Source: Neoscytalidium dimidiatum (Eukaryota; Ascomycota; Dothideomycetes; Botryosphaeriales; Botryosphaeriaceae). From it: 64,000 bases of DNA. Positions 22,986 through 34,790 of this stretch are shown here, one piece after another (position 1 is the stretch's first letter; the number at the start of each line of letters is the position of its first letter). The DNA lies in the NCBI GenBank assembly GCA_037367355.1, contig CM074697.1, positions 2,480,001-2,544,000 of the forward strand, written 5' to 3'. The position numbers and the translations under genes were made by a program. Below the pieces are notes generated by a model that was not told the DNA's origin, searched no databases, and saw only the letters and a list, made by a program, of their open reading frames with translations.

Positions 22986-24552
22986 ATGGCTTCCCAGTCG
23001 CTGTCCGCAGCTTTCCTCGCCATCCTGGCTGCTGCCACTGCCCAGGACGTCGTCATTCCCGGTGCCACCTCCTACAATGGCCTCAACTTGGTGCCGCAGA
23101 TGGGATGGAACAACTGGAACGCCTTCCACTGCGATGTCTCCGAGGAGCTGCTGCTCAACACCGCCCAGGCTATGGTCGACTATGGCCTGCGCGACGTGGG
23201 ATACAACTACGTCGTGCTGGACGACTGCTGGTCTGCCGGCCGCAACGAGTCGGGCTACCTCGTTCACAACGCCCAGAAGTTCCCCAACGGCATGAAATAC
23301 ATCGCCGACCGCGTCCACGACCTGGGCATGAAGTATGGCATGTACAGCTCCGCCGGCGTCTTCACCTGCGGCAGATATCCGGGCAGCCTGGGCTACGAGC
23401 AGAACGACGCCGACCTCTTCGCGTCCTGGGGGGTCGATTACCTTAAGTATGACAATTGTTACAACCAAGGACAATCTGGCACGCCCAAGCTCAGCTTCGA
23501 CCGTTACAACGTCATGAGCAAGGCCCTCAACAACACCGGCCGCCCCATCGTCTACGCCCTGTGCAACTGGGGCAACGACGACCCCTACGACTGGGCCTAC
23601 ACCATCTCCAACAGCTACCGCATGAGCGGCGACATCTACGACAGCTTCCAGCGCCCGGACGACCGTTGCCCATGCAAGGAGAACCCCTGCAACTGGCCCG
23701 GCTTCCACTGCTCCGTCATGAACATCCTGAACAAGATGGCCCCCATCGTCTCGCGCTCGCAGCCCGGCGCCTTCAACGACATGGACATGCTTGAGGTCGG
23801 AAACGGTGGCCAGTCGGGTAAGTGGAGTCCTTTGAAAACCCCCCTCCTTGAGTTACCATCAGACTAACAGCTTCTGTTTCCCACCTCCTTTTTTTTTAGA
23901 CTCCGAGTACGTCGTGCACTTCTCCATGTGGGCGCTGATGTCCTCCCCGCTCCTCATGGGCACCAACATCCCGACACTCTCCCCAGCCAACCTCGCCATC
24001 TACTCCAATCCGGCCGTCATTGCCCTCAACCAGGACCCCTCCGCCTCGGCCGCCAAGCGCGTCTGGCGCTACTACGTGCCGGACGTCGACGCCGACGGCA
24101 TGGGCGAGATCCAGCTGTGGACGCGCACCCTCGACAACGGCGACACAGCCGTCGCGCTCATCAATACGGGCAACGCCTCGCGCCCCATGAACGCCACCAT
24201 GCGCGACATCTTCCTCGACCAGGCCACCGCCGGCGCCTACCTGCCGCCCGCCGAGCTCAGCACCACCTGGGACGTCTACGACCTGTGGGCGAACCGCATG
24301 TCCGAGGCCGAGGCCGCCGCCGTCCTGGCCGGCAACGCCACCGAGGTCGCCGACGACAGCGTCACCCGCTACAACGCGACGAAGCTGCCGTACGCCGACG
24401 GCCTGGCCCAGAACCACACCGCCCTCTTCGGGAAGAAGGTCGGCCAGCTGGCGCCCGGCGGCACGCTCGAGGCCGTCGTGGACAGGCACAGCATCGGCCT
24501 GTTCCGGCTGCGGCCGGTGGGCGGGGCCTTGAAGAAGAGGGATGAGCTGTGA
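22986..24552 (+). CDS. secreted alpha-galactosidase, glycoside hydrolase family 27
   Basis: Exons 22986-23817 and 23900-24552 (82-bp intron) give 494 residues. Residues 1-20 are a signal peptide ending in ATAQ. The GH27 (alpha/beta)8 barrel follows with PQMGWNNWNAF at 38-48, VVLDDCW at 76-82, the nucleophile Asp156 in YLKYDNC, the acid/base Asp216 in YRMSGDIYDSF, and SQPGAFNDMDML at 258-269. The C-terminal part is the usual beta-sandwich. Several N-x-S/T sequons fit secretion. The enzyme removes terminal alpha-1,6-galactose from raffinose-type sugars and galactomannan, so it serves plant-polymer feeding. Length and motifs are full. An AATAAA follows the stop by about 27 bp. It does not obviously belong with the neighbouring oxidative genes. 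Confidence 0.96.
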
Positions 24553-25306
24553 GTGCTGCATGCGCACTGTGATGGATGAATAAAACGAACGTTGTAATGT
24601 TGTATGCGAATCATAAGCACCATGGCGAGGGGGGACCAAGTTTTGTAAATATTATGAGAGATTGGATGTGGTAATGATGACATGCTTTCCCCCCCATACT
24701 TTCGAGCAAATTGCATGCATTTCCCCTTGTGGGGTATATCTGTTGCTGAAACGGAGATCAATGCATCTCCTCGTACGGCCGTGGTTCTAACGGTAGGGCC
24801 GGAGCAGGCAGTTCGTTCCCTACAAAGCGCGTATCTGGCGACCTTTCTCCACTATCATCCTTGCTCTCGGGAATTGGCAATCCTGTATCAAAGGTGCTTT
24901 TCTTTGGCTTCTGATTTTACAATTCTGCATAGTAAGGGGGCCCTGATGGTCATCTTGGGGATCAAGAATCATAGGCAGCGATGATATTGTGGGCCTTTGG
25001 GCTTGGACACTAGCGGTTGAGTATTCGGTGTGCTGAGAGATTGGTTGTAAGGACTTTTAGGCATATTGTGAAAAAGGTATGGGAGCGGAGATATTTTGGT
25101 TCCTGTCAAAATATATAATACAATGGTGGTGCCAGATGCTCATTTGTAGCTACCAGTTGGCTCCTTGGCCATGGCAGCTTCGTATCACCCGGGATGTAGT
25201 CATTCGCAAGCATTTCCAACTCGCTTCATAACCAGTCAACTATCCAAGGCTCTTGTGGTCTTCTGACAAGCCGATGGACTCGCCCATGTAGTCGTTGGAG
25301 CATCAC
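24553..25306. other. convergent 3' region
   Basis: Between the 3' ends of the alpha-galactosidase and the FAD oxidase. It contains a polyadenylation-type AATAAA at 24579-24584. If the oxidase frameshift is real, the oxidase reading frame runs on to a stop at 25236. No gene recognised. Confidence 0.5.
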
Positions 25307-27086
25307 TTAAGCCTGAATGTGACCCGGAAGTCTGTTCCTGGGGTCGTACTTCCGTTTGATGGCCTGCAGTTTGGGGTAATTTTCACTGTATATCTGTACA
25401 AGGACGCAGCATTACATTAGCACATCACGACGTAATGGGATTTTGAGAAAGAAGATCGGGAAAGCACTTACCGCCGCCACGTCATGAAATTTTTCCGCGG
25501 CTGTGGGCATCATCAAAGAATTGTCCCGAATCCCAATCTCACCCGCAGACTCCGAGGCGAGCTTGAGAGCCAGCTCAGCGTCTTCCGTAGCTGATGGCTC
25601 ATACCCGGTTGTAGTGAGTAGAATGTGTTTGAAGCCCTTCGGACGGGGCCACGCCGTCTCGTGCCGCTCGCACATGGCATTCTGAGGTAGTCAGTCAGGA
25701 TGGAAGAGTGCGATCGTAGGGCAGTCGATGCTTACGAATGCGAAAAACTCGAGTACGAGCATCGAGGCATCCGGAATAGTCCCGGGTGCAGTGCCAACCT
25801 TGTTGTCGTACCATTCGAAAGATTTCAGTATGGTTTCTTCGGTCATAGCGAACTCCCGCAGGAGACGGGGATTCCATATTATGTTGTATTTGCTTTTGAA
25901 CGAATCAACGCGCGCTGGAGAGCATGAGATCAGACCTCTACTAAGTCAAGTATTCGTACGTTTGAGGACATATACTTACCTTGCAACTTGACAACGCCTC
26001 TCATGTCAGCAACAACGGTACGGTCAATTGCGCCGGGCAAGTCAAGCACCCATTTGAAGCCCGCCTCACTCCTGCCGTGCTCCTCACCGAGGGCATCGAA
26101 GACGTGAATGGCCAGCACGTCTTCATCCACATCTAACATCTTAAACAGTTCCTTTCTCATCTTGAAGAGGAAGGCAGCCAGCTTCGGATCAGGCTTGCTG
26201 GCGGTAAACTTCGCAAACCCCTTGGCAACCTGCGGAAGGGTCGAGTTGGGAACCAAGATCGTGCCTTGCCAGATCTTCTGGGGATATCGGTATGCCTTCA
26301 ACTTGAACTTCGTCACCACTGGGCAGAGTTGGAAGGTTAGCGGTGCCCTTGAATCTCTTTCGACTACACGTTCTAAAGAGAAGCAAGGTAGCAATCTCTC
26401 AGAGCCAAGACATACCACCGAAACCGGGGCCACCACCGCGTAGCGCCCACATGAGATCGGGTTCCTGAGACGCCCAGACCACCTCGCCGTTCAGCTTCAC
26501 AACCTCTGCGTCCAGCAGGTTCGCGGGATCAGACGCGCATCCGAACTCTTGGGATAACCAGGAGAAGCCTCCGTGAAGGATGCTGCCGGCGACACCGACG
26601 TCGGGCGTGCGGGCCGTAACAGCTTCAAGCAGCAGTCAGCAAGCGGGCAAGCTGCAGCTGTCTTTGTACGAATGCACCTCCCAGGTGGTGGCCAGAGAAC
26701 AAGGGGGACATACCAACGTACCCGGGCGCGACTTCGGCCAATTTGTCGTAAAAGCTGGCCCAGTTCTGGCCGGCCCCGAGCGTCACGACCTCGTTCTCAT
26801 GGTCGAATTCGAACCCGTCGAAGGCCGTCATGGTGACGACCACGTCCTTTGCTGAACCGCCGCCGTACCCGCGGCCGCGGATGGCGAAGTCGAGGGTCGA
26901 GTTTGCCAGCAGGACCACGACCGCTTTCAGGCTGTCAACGGTCTTCGGGCGGACGACGAGGGACGGGCGTTTGTTCTTGTCCGCGGAGTACGTGACGGTT
27001 TCGGTGTCGTAGTTCGCGGATTCCGGGTGGATGATTTCGTCATCCTGGAGGATGGATTTGAGGGATTCGATGGTGTTGGAGGCCAT
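25307..27086 (-). CDS. FAD-linked oxidase (BBE-like, FAD_binding_4), apparent 3' frameshift
   Basis: Exons 27086-26714, 26622-26416, 26318-25980, 25914-25736, 25681-25472 and 25394-25307 reproduce a FAD-linked oxidase of about 464 residues. The PCMH-type FAD fold covers residues 40-200 (LVVRPKTVDSLKAVVVL, VTLGAGQNW, GVAGSILHGGFSWLS). The C-terminal berberine-bridge segment carries KYDPRNRLPG. Where many relatives have the flavin-linked His of an RGGGH motif, this one has RGRGYGGGSA, so that His is replaced by Tyr. The last exon contains five A where the family frame (SENYPKLQ) needs four. As written, the frame leaves the conserved tail and would stop at 25236. This is either a sequencing error in a homopolymer or a recent lesion. 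No signal peptide is seen, unlike many fungal relatives. Confidence 0.8.
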
Positions 27087-29023
27087 TACGTGTGTGTGAG
27101 GGTTTCTTTGTTGCGATTGCAGCTTGCAATTTGGCTTTTTCTGAGATGTCGGGACCAGAGAGGCATCCCAAATACTCTTAAGTACTGTACATCATCGAGG
27201 CGTCCAGGGCCTTCGCAGAAGCTGAGCTGTCCCGCTTGGCCAGGCGCATCCCATACCGTGATCTTAGGAATCCGGGTTCAGGTGTCAATATGTCCGCATG
27301 CACGGAGTGTCGGAGACTCCGCTTCTACCGCCTCGCTGTCCCGCGGCGCATGCATTGGATTCCGTGTGGCCGTGTTCTTTGTAAACCGGTCCGCGCTGGT
27401 GGTCGTTGCCATGATGACGGGCACAGATCTCAACTGGTTCCGACCTGAGTGCAATCTCAGATTTCAGCAAAATTGCTCCTCATATTCGTATGATTCACCA
27501 AGCTGAGGGTGAATCTGCTGCTGAATCAATCCCCAGCGTCAGGTAAGGCGTCGCGCCCGTCGGCATAGAATTCGGTCAGCAGCTTCGCCAAGGAGCTAGC
27601 CCCGCCGCTTGGTGGCTGTCCCACGGCCCATGCTGAAACGAGAAGATGCATCCGTACGGAGATTCTGAAAAACCCCCCCTCCATCGCAGCTTCGAAGGAT
27701 ACTTCTTTCGTGCTATGTGTTGTTGAGTGTGTGTCTCTACTGAGCCCACCTAGGGCTGCTCTATTCTAAAAGATTGAGAGACGTCAGCTTAACATTTTTT
27801 TTTTTTTTTTTTTAAACAGAACCTTAAACTTGCACGTACTCGTTCTAGGCGGTCGGATCTCGGCTCGGGCATGAGTGGGGCGGGCGCGTCCGCTCGGCCT
27901 TTCGGTCTCGGAGGAAGCCCGAGGTGCGGCTTCTGGGCGTCGATAATGCTGTGCGTTTGGGCCTGGTTACTTCATTTGGCTGGCAAGTAAAGAAATCAGG
28001 TGAGCAGTGCACAGGTGCCGTGAGAGGCCCGGATTGTCCCTTACTCGACTGGTGGCGATGCGCCAGAGCCGCGATGTTCTATTGCCCCCGGCATCCACTC
28101 CACTATAATTTTAGGTCAGTGTAAGCTACATTAGATCAGCTTTAATCTTCTTCGTTCACGTTTGTGTCATGCGCGACCGATCTTGCCAGTTCAGGAATTT
28201 TTGCAGGGAGCTTTTCGAACATGGGACGTCCCCGCGGAAGTTAAACATAAAACTCTAATTTGTTTGTAGCGATGGACATGTTCTACAAAAGAGAGCGAAG
28301 ATATATTCGAGGGTTTCCCGTCGTTGTGTATTGGTTGTCTGGCACGACATTAACTGGAAGGATTGGAAGAAGCATCGTGCGGACGGCCCTATTACTCGGA
28401 AAAGACTCGGCTCACGGGCCGGAATGAAAATTTCCAGCTCCGATCGCAGTCTCCGTGTCAGGAGGTATCGGGACATGCTCAGGCTCACCTGCACTACGCA
28501 CGAGTCACTTGAATTACTGGATTACGGTGATCCGCAGTGAACAAGTGAGATGGACAGGTCCCTGCATATGAACCACACTCGTTTACAGTATACAAACCCC
28601 TTCTGATCAAATTGCTAGACAGATGTCCCCTTCTGCGCTTGATCAAGTCTCTACGAAGGCCCATGGAAGCTCGGTTACCCGACGGTACGCTCGATCTCTC
28701 CCGAGAACGGAGCGTCGACGTAGTAGTGGTGTCAACGGAACCCCACTGGCTCACACCGTTAGTGGGAAAGTTTCACCTTCATTCAGTAGCTTCTGTTAAA
28801 TGTGAAGTTGTGCAGAACAGAGTATTGCTGGCGAATACAGAGAATGATCACATGCCCTTAGGCTGTCTTAATTACGCGTGTCCTATCTTGTCTGAGTGCT
28901 TGAAGCATCATTTTGAAAGCAGCTTCCAGGAAAGCAATTTGCAAGATGATTTGAATTGCCTGCTTGTACATAGACTTAGTCAATAGACTATATTCTCCCA
29001 TCAAATCTGGGGCCACATCGGTC
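27087..29023. other. intergenic without a recognised gene
   Basis: Nearly 2 kb. Short frames only. A 19-base T run lies at 27795-27813. It includes the promoter of the FAD oxidase and the 3' flank of the hydratase-like gene. Confidence 0.45.
27795..27813 (+). repeat. poly-T tract
   Basis: Nineteen consecutive T. Confidence 0.9.
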
Positions 29024-30130
29024 TCAAGCAGCCGTCATCTCAACCAGGCCGAAGGCTGGCTTCTTTCCCAAGACGGATCCATCTGCTGTTACAAAGCCCT
29101 CATATGCTGCCTCTTGACCCACATTACAAAGCTCCTGGTCATCCCTTATGCTCTTCACACGCAACTCTTCGCCGTTGCGGAACCTCAGTGTCCACGCGAG
29201 GGGATAAGTCTTGCCGGAACAGTCGCTAGTCCAGGTGTTGCTCCAATCTGCCAGCAAATCGTACGGCAGAACGTGTGTACCTATGTCTGTTCGCACAGTA
29301 GCAAAGCGCTTAACGGTGCTTCCTTGATCAATGGCCCATATGCTAGCTTTTGTGTCGTCCTTGAAATGCAATTCAAACCACGTCCAGTTGCCTCCGAACG
29401 GCCCGGCGTAGCCCCATTGCCTGTCGTACCAGGTCAATGAATTTGAACTGTCGATGGTGATTTCCTGCGTGCCGTTGAGGGTGAGCGTGCCGCTTGTTAT
29501 GCCGGCAGGCATACTCCATTCGTGCGTGTTTCCCGATGAACCGAACCAGAACATAGCACTGCCGGCATTGAACAAGACCTTGGATGATGATTCCCACGTG
29601 ACATTGAAGCCGATGGTCGGCAAAGATGCCCAAGTGCGCATGGTACTGGTGCTATCGGCGGAGATTCCTTGGAACCCGAGGAAGCCATAGTCGAGGTGAA
29701 GAGCACTCTGAGTCGAGACATTTGTATTCAGGGTGATGTTGGAGGAATCCATCCAGTAGTTGGTGGGGTCGGTAATGTCCAGGACAGAACAACGCGCCAT
29801 TGAAGGACCGACGCTTATGAGTAAAACATGAGAGAGTACGAGGTATTGGTGGTGGTCAGATCCGGTGACAAAGGATGTGCTCCAGTAGGAGGAGCTTCCT
29901 CCGACGACATCGAGAGGGTAGGCCAACTGTGAATCAGTAATATTGATTGCAGCTGGGAGCTCCGGCTACAAGTTCACGTTATCAGCACCGAAGATCGTAT
30001 AACATACGGAACTTGTCTTACTCACGCTCTCAAAGGAGGACGCGGTTTCATGTCGAAAACTCCACATCCGGCCAACTACAAGAGGAGTCAGCACTGGGAG
30101 CCCCAGAACGAAAGAATTATAGAAGCGCAT
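29024..30130 (-). CDS. secreted kievitone hydratase/Diels-Alderase-like protein (AttH/CrtC lipocalin-like fold)
   Basis: Exons 30130-30026 and 29965-29024 (60-bp intron, GTGAGT donor) give 348 residues. The first 20 residues are a hydrophobic signal-peptide-like stretch (RFYNSFVLGLPVLTPLVV). The body matches the fungal family that includes kievitone hydratase of Fusarium solani and the intracellular Diels-Alderases of secondary metabolism. Family markers are MFWFGSSGNTHEWS, NSLTWYDRQWGYAGP and NWTWFELHF. Six or more N-x-S/T sites (NIT, NVS, NVT, NGT, NWT) fit the glycosylated secreted branch, which hydrates plant isoflavonoid phytoalexins. The Diels-Alderase branch is usually linked to a polyketide synthase, and none is present here. 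A TATATAAAG lies about 100 bp upstream. Function as hydratase is inference; the family is well supported. Confidence 0.87.
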
Positions 30131-30226
30131 TATTTGAATGAGTTCAAAGTGAATTCGTCTGCAGCTTCGAGAAAGGATGTAGCTATACTAAAAAAGATCG
30201 AGCCTACTAGTATCCTTCACGACCCC

Positions 30227-30235
30227 TTTATATAC
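30227..30235 (-). promoter_or_regulatory. TATA box of the hydratase-like gene
   Basis: Minus strand reads TATATAAAG, 97-105 bp before the ATG at 30130. Confidence 0.6.
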
Positions 30236-30239
30236 CTGT

Positions 30240-31920
30240 CTTGACTCCTTTTTCACTGTGCTTTTACGCATGCCGAGCTCCGAGTCGATGTACGCATTAC
30301 ACCGATGGGGCTGTGTTCTTCAGTTCGATAGTGCGAGATGTTTTGCTATGGAATCTTCGTGTTGCTGTCAGTCGTGGGGCATTCTCGACTTCTCCCGTTA
30401 CTTACCGGTGACAAGCGTGAGAAGGCAGTGACACATCTCACGGATCACACTGAGCTCAAGTAGGGCCAAGACTAAGATACACGCCTAGTTAGCGTCTACG
30501 GAACACGATGGCGGAAAGCACCGATTTACGGGAGACTCCGTTATACTTCCATTTCAGTCAAGGCCTTGCTATTCAGCGAAAGTGCGGAACCTCAACTAAG
30601 CTCTAAATGTCTAAACCGAAAAATTCTGGCATTAGTACATGACACAATCAATGATTAGGATGTGGCTGCCTACTGCGCTAGCCTCGTACAACTAAGCACG
30701 CTACGTATCTTAGGCCCGATAGAGGACCACGAGATGTCGGTAGAAAAGAAACACCGACACCGAGGTCGGGATGGTAACCTCCGACACCGAGAAAACTAGT
30801 GAGACGTATTGTCAGAACAGCCAACATGGCACTGAGAACCATGCCCCACGTGTTATGCACAGCGCCCATGCCAGTCCTGAGAGAATGTGGCAGCCAGCCG
30901 GCGGCCATCGCGCTGAGACACTTTGGCTAAGATACGCGGGTAGGTTCTCAACCCTTGACGAGTATTATTTCCCCAGTGACCTGGATAAAGGGGGGAGGGT
31001 TAACCAAATACACTACTTCGATACAGCAGAAAAAAAGTCCCGAGGCGATGGGGGAGACAACAGGTTAGGTCGTTCAATCCAGTTTGCGGACATAATTCCG
31101 TACATCAGCAATAACAAGTCAGGCTCTGTGGGGTTTCAACGCGGCTTCAATCTGTGAGGGTTAATTTAGTTCGATGGGCACGATACCCGACGTATTCGAC
31201 ACAAGATTCATCACTATTAGGGCAAAAATGAGACAGGCTGCTCAGATAGCAGACACGCAATAGGCGACAACCATCTACATTCTCCTTGAAAGATGGGAAG
31301 GGGCCCGTATGGCTCTGGGAGGAACTTCTGCTGGCAAAAACGGAGGAACACTCCTAAGGATCCGGAACACGCCACACTGTGGAAGCGAAATGAAACGATC
31401 ACCTGGCATGAGCCCGGAATAAATCGCAAACCACCGGATTCCGGGTTACTGGGGAAATCCTAGGGGACGGAGAGGCTGGCCGCGTGGCCAAATAGGGTGC
31501 AGAGTCTTCAGCCTCTCCGGAAATGCCGCAGCTCACTTAGGGCAACCATAGGTTATAGTAACGAGTCATGCTATCTGACCACCTACCATTCATTGTTGAT
31601 CCAATTGGTCCGGCATCTCTTGTCATTCTGCTGGCTCCACTACTATCTCCTAGCTTTTCCTGTTCCGCACAGAAACAGTCATTTATCGGAATCGGAGGAT
31701 TCTTAGTAAAACTCGAAGCTGATAGAATCGTTCGTGATGGCGACTGATGACGCGTCCCTGGATATCCAATATCCTCCAGGTAAGATATTGATGTTCAGCG
31801 GAGTAATCTTGTGAAACTTTGTTCACATTCTACATGACCGGCCATGCAGTGACGAAATCTTATAGCCAAGTTTAAGTATGTATTTAAGGGACAAAATGCC
31901 ATGCTAATACGATATAGCGA
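30240..31920. other. intergenic, no gene recognised
   Basis: Beyond the hydratase-like promoter I see only short frames. An 11-base motif (CCGACACCGAG) occurs twice about 25 bp apart near 30755-30790. A short ATG frame at 31737 ends at a good GTAAG donor but matches nothing certain; it could belong to the esterase remnant that follows. Confidence 0.4.
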
Positions 31921-32338
31921 GCGTGTCGCTGCCAATCTCACGACCAACCGCTACTTCTACGTCTGTAACCTCAGTACCATCTCTCCTCGACAGTGAGAGG
32001 GGGCATATCATACTGGCGAGCTTCCGCTCGTATTCGGCACGCATGCGGATTTCCGTGGGAGTTCAACTTCCTTCGACTATGAAGCCTCGTACGCGCTTCA
32101 GGATGTTTGGCTCGAGGTCGCTAGACATCCGAATAGAGGTCTAGAAAGAATTCGATGGCCTGCTTATGAGGAGAAAGGAGGATATGTGAGGAAGTTCGCG
32201 CTTAACGGAATGGTAGCACAAGCGAGTGACTTGAAGGCACTGGAGGAGGAATGTGTTGCCAGGGATTTGCTTCAATGCAGGCAACTATATAGCGTGCAGT
32301 ACCTACTCTACACTGCGATTATCTTATGTTTGGCTTAG
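31921..32338 (+). pseudogene. C-terminal fragment of a type-B carboxylesterase
   Basis: One frame, interrupted by a TGA after ISPRQ, reads the C-terminal third of an acetylcholinesterase-like carboxylesterase. RYFYVCNLSTISP is followed by AYHTGELPLVFGTH, which holds the catalytic His region, then SYALQDVWLEVARHPN and WPAYEEKGG. Nothing resembling the nucleophile elbow or N-terminal half is found upstream, so the gene is both truncated and interrupted. It is distinct in sequence from the broken esterase at 9902-11650. It ends at a TAG around 32336. Confidence 0.72.
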
Positions 32339-33791
32339 CTATCTCCAAACTGCTACGACGTTCTCCAATTATCTCAAAACTGCTTTGACCATTCTCGTTG
32401 CTGTGGGGTAGACGCTTTACCAGAGAGCAACTGCTGGACAACAATTTCTCTGCGTACAAGAGCTACTTAGGACGCGGAGGGATCACTACTGAATTATCAT
32501 TCTCTTCACTCGAAATTCAGTGCACATGATATTGACCGGGGAAATGCCTTGCGAAGCCTTCTCAAATGTTAGCTGTGTTTTATGAAAATCAAAAATTATG
32601 GCTTGAGGATGCACCTTTACCCATTTCACATCGTTTTCATTGCCCACAATCGAACATTGCTCTGTAAAGCAGGGATAGGTTGGCCGGAGCCCGGTCTGCA
32701 GATGGGTGGATGAAGCGCGGTCAAGGAAAACGGCAATGGCGAGTTTGACAAAGAGCGTCCAGTGGTGGGGGTTTGTGGACGCGTGGCTTCGCAAAGAAGC
32801 TAGCAATTCGAAAATCGCAGTATCACTAGTTACCTACAAACAAGTTTCGCAGACACGGATGGACACGAGCTGCTAGCGGCTCGTATCACGATGGCTCGGC
32901 AGAGTAGTAATGCTTCTTACTTTCTTGGCGAAGCTTTAGCGTAGGAATACCGGGCTTTTCGCATGATTTGCCACAGGGATATTCCACCCAGCTGATGAGC
33001 TTTTTTTTTTTTTGCGAGCGGTTGGAAAGGCGAGCGTTAACATGCGAGATTTGGAATAGGGTTTTGGCCTGAGATTGCAAGTCTCTGCGGCTACTTGGCG
33101 CTTTTTCATCGTTGCACAAGAGCAAAGGCAAATTATACCCCCCCGCCCAGGCTTCCAGAGCCAGTATCGAGTGACTGAAAATGCTTCGCTGCTAGATTTG
33201 CAAACTTTAGGTAGCAAACACGGTGTGTAGCTCACTGATGAGACGCGTCAATTCACGAGATGTCGCTAATCTTCGCCGCGTCAGCTCGAAAGCACAGACG
33301 AGAAAAGCTGGCCTCCACTAGCGCGAGTCATCACGCTGCTGAAGCTATTCCCTATATGCTGTCTTTGGCGTTTTGAGGCTGACATTGGTATGCAAAGATG
33401 TCGGCGAAATCTTGACACCGAGCTCCTAACGCCGAGTCTCCTAATTGGTGCTTGAAGATGACATCTCAGTGATTAGATTTGAGTCCAAACTATTTCCAGT
33501 TAGTATAATGCTGCTGCCTACCGTTTGTGCCACCACTGCGCCACATTTCACCACTCCTGTATCTACCATCTCTCAGATCAATTAGGAATACGAAGCCCAC
33601 CGATGTATTTTAGCACTGTAGAGTTTGTACGTTGATTCAAAGTACTGATTGACTCGAAGGCTAGAGTTGGTCTGTTTAAAACAATATAAAGTAGCAGCGT
33701 CCGACTCGAACAGCGTCCATCATCCAGTCTCTGCTCCAACGATCAGTCTCATCAAAAACGATTTACTATCCGTTCTCGTTCTTTCTTCACC
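32339..33791. other. intergenic
   Basis: No gene recognised. It holds an imperfect 30-bp tandem duplication at 32340-32398 and an A/T homopolymer near 33001-33013. The promoter of the RTA1 gene lies at its right end. Confidence 0.45.
33685..33690 (+). promoter_or_regulatory. TATA box of the RTA1-like gene
   Basis: TATAAA, 102-107 bp before the ATG at 33792. Confidence 0.6.
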
Positions 33792-34790
33792 ATGACTGCC
33801 TGCTCTAACAGTCCCTTCTACAATTACAAACCTTCTCTCATAGCAGCAGTTATCTTCTGTGTCTGCTTTGGTCTAACCACGATCCTTCACATCGTGCAAA
33901 TGTTCCGAGCAAGGGTCTGGTACATGGCCGCTTTTATGCTTGGTGGCGTTCGTAAGCTATTGAAAGTCCGTTCCCAGATAATTAGCAAGATCACTCACTT
34001 TTTCTTTCAAAAGTTGAAATCATCGGCTACTCTGCAAGAGCTGTATCTGCCAGCCAAGAGTATGGCTGCTGGACGTTTACTCCGTTCGCTATCCAAACTC
34101 TCACTCTGTTGATAGCGCCCGCTCTTTTCGCAGCTAGTATCTATATGATCCTCGGACGCGTCATCGTTCTCACTGGAGGAGAAGATCACTCATTCATCCG
34201 GCCGCATTGGCTCACCAAGATATTCGTCCTTGGAGACGTCTTCTCATTCATCGTTCAAATAATTGGTACGATAGACCTGCTTTACAACTTCATATGCATT
34301 CTAACGTAAGGGTGGTCTAGGTGGGATTGTGCTGTCCAACGCTTCGAAGAACCCGTCGAAGATGCAAAGTGCCGAAGACATCATTCTTGTTGGCCTTGCC
34401 ATCCAATTGATATTCTTTGGACTGTTTGTCATTGCTATTGGCACATTCCACCTTCGCATGCGCCGTCGTCCAACTGAAAGATCTCAAGACCCTGAAATCC
34501 GCTGGGAGTACTACTTGACAACACTTTACTTCGTAAGCACGCTGGTGCTGATACGCAGTATCTTCCGCCTGCTGGAGTATATTAGCGGAAATGGTGGCTA
34601 TTTACTGACCCATGAGGCATTTTTATATATCTTCGATGCGCTACTCATGTTCGTCATGATGGCCTGGATGAACTGGTCTCATCCAATGGAGATTGGCATT
34701 CTATTGCGCGGTGAGCGTCTTGGTAACGGGCACCCCCTCAAGCTATTCAATATACGCTATATAAATTTAAAGAGGGAATCGGATGCCTAA
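33792..34790 (+). CDS. RTA1-family seven-helix membrane protein
   Basis: Exons 33792-33951, 34014-34265 and 34321-34790 give 293 residues with about seven hydrophobic helices. It belongs to the fungal RTA1-like family, plasma-membrane proteins named for resistance to 7-aminocholesterol. They are variously described as lipid translocators or exporters that protect against membrane-active compounds. Family marks are FYNYKPS near the N-terminus, GGVLEIIGYSAR across the first junction, the RVIVLTGGEDHSFIRP loop, and EYYLTTLYFVSTLVLIRSIFRLLEY. Both introns are short (62 and 55 bp) and keep the frame. The start has a good context (CACCATG). It lies just upstream of the CoA-ligase gene on the same strand. 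A protective role against plant or self-made toxins is inference. Confidence 0.93.

Noticed and set aside
22827..24639. Two long minus-strand frames opposite the alpha-galactosidase
   Set aside because: Valine/alanine-rich antisense frames created by GC-ended codons of the real gene.
25412..25675. Reading through the last FAD-oxidase intron
   Set aside because: The extension has no similarity to the family tail, while the conserved tail lies after a normal AG acceptor.
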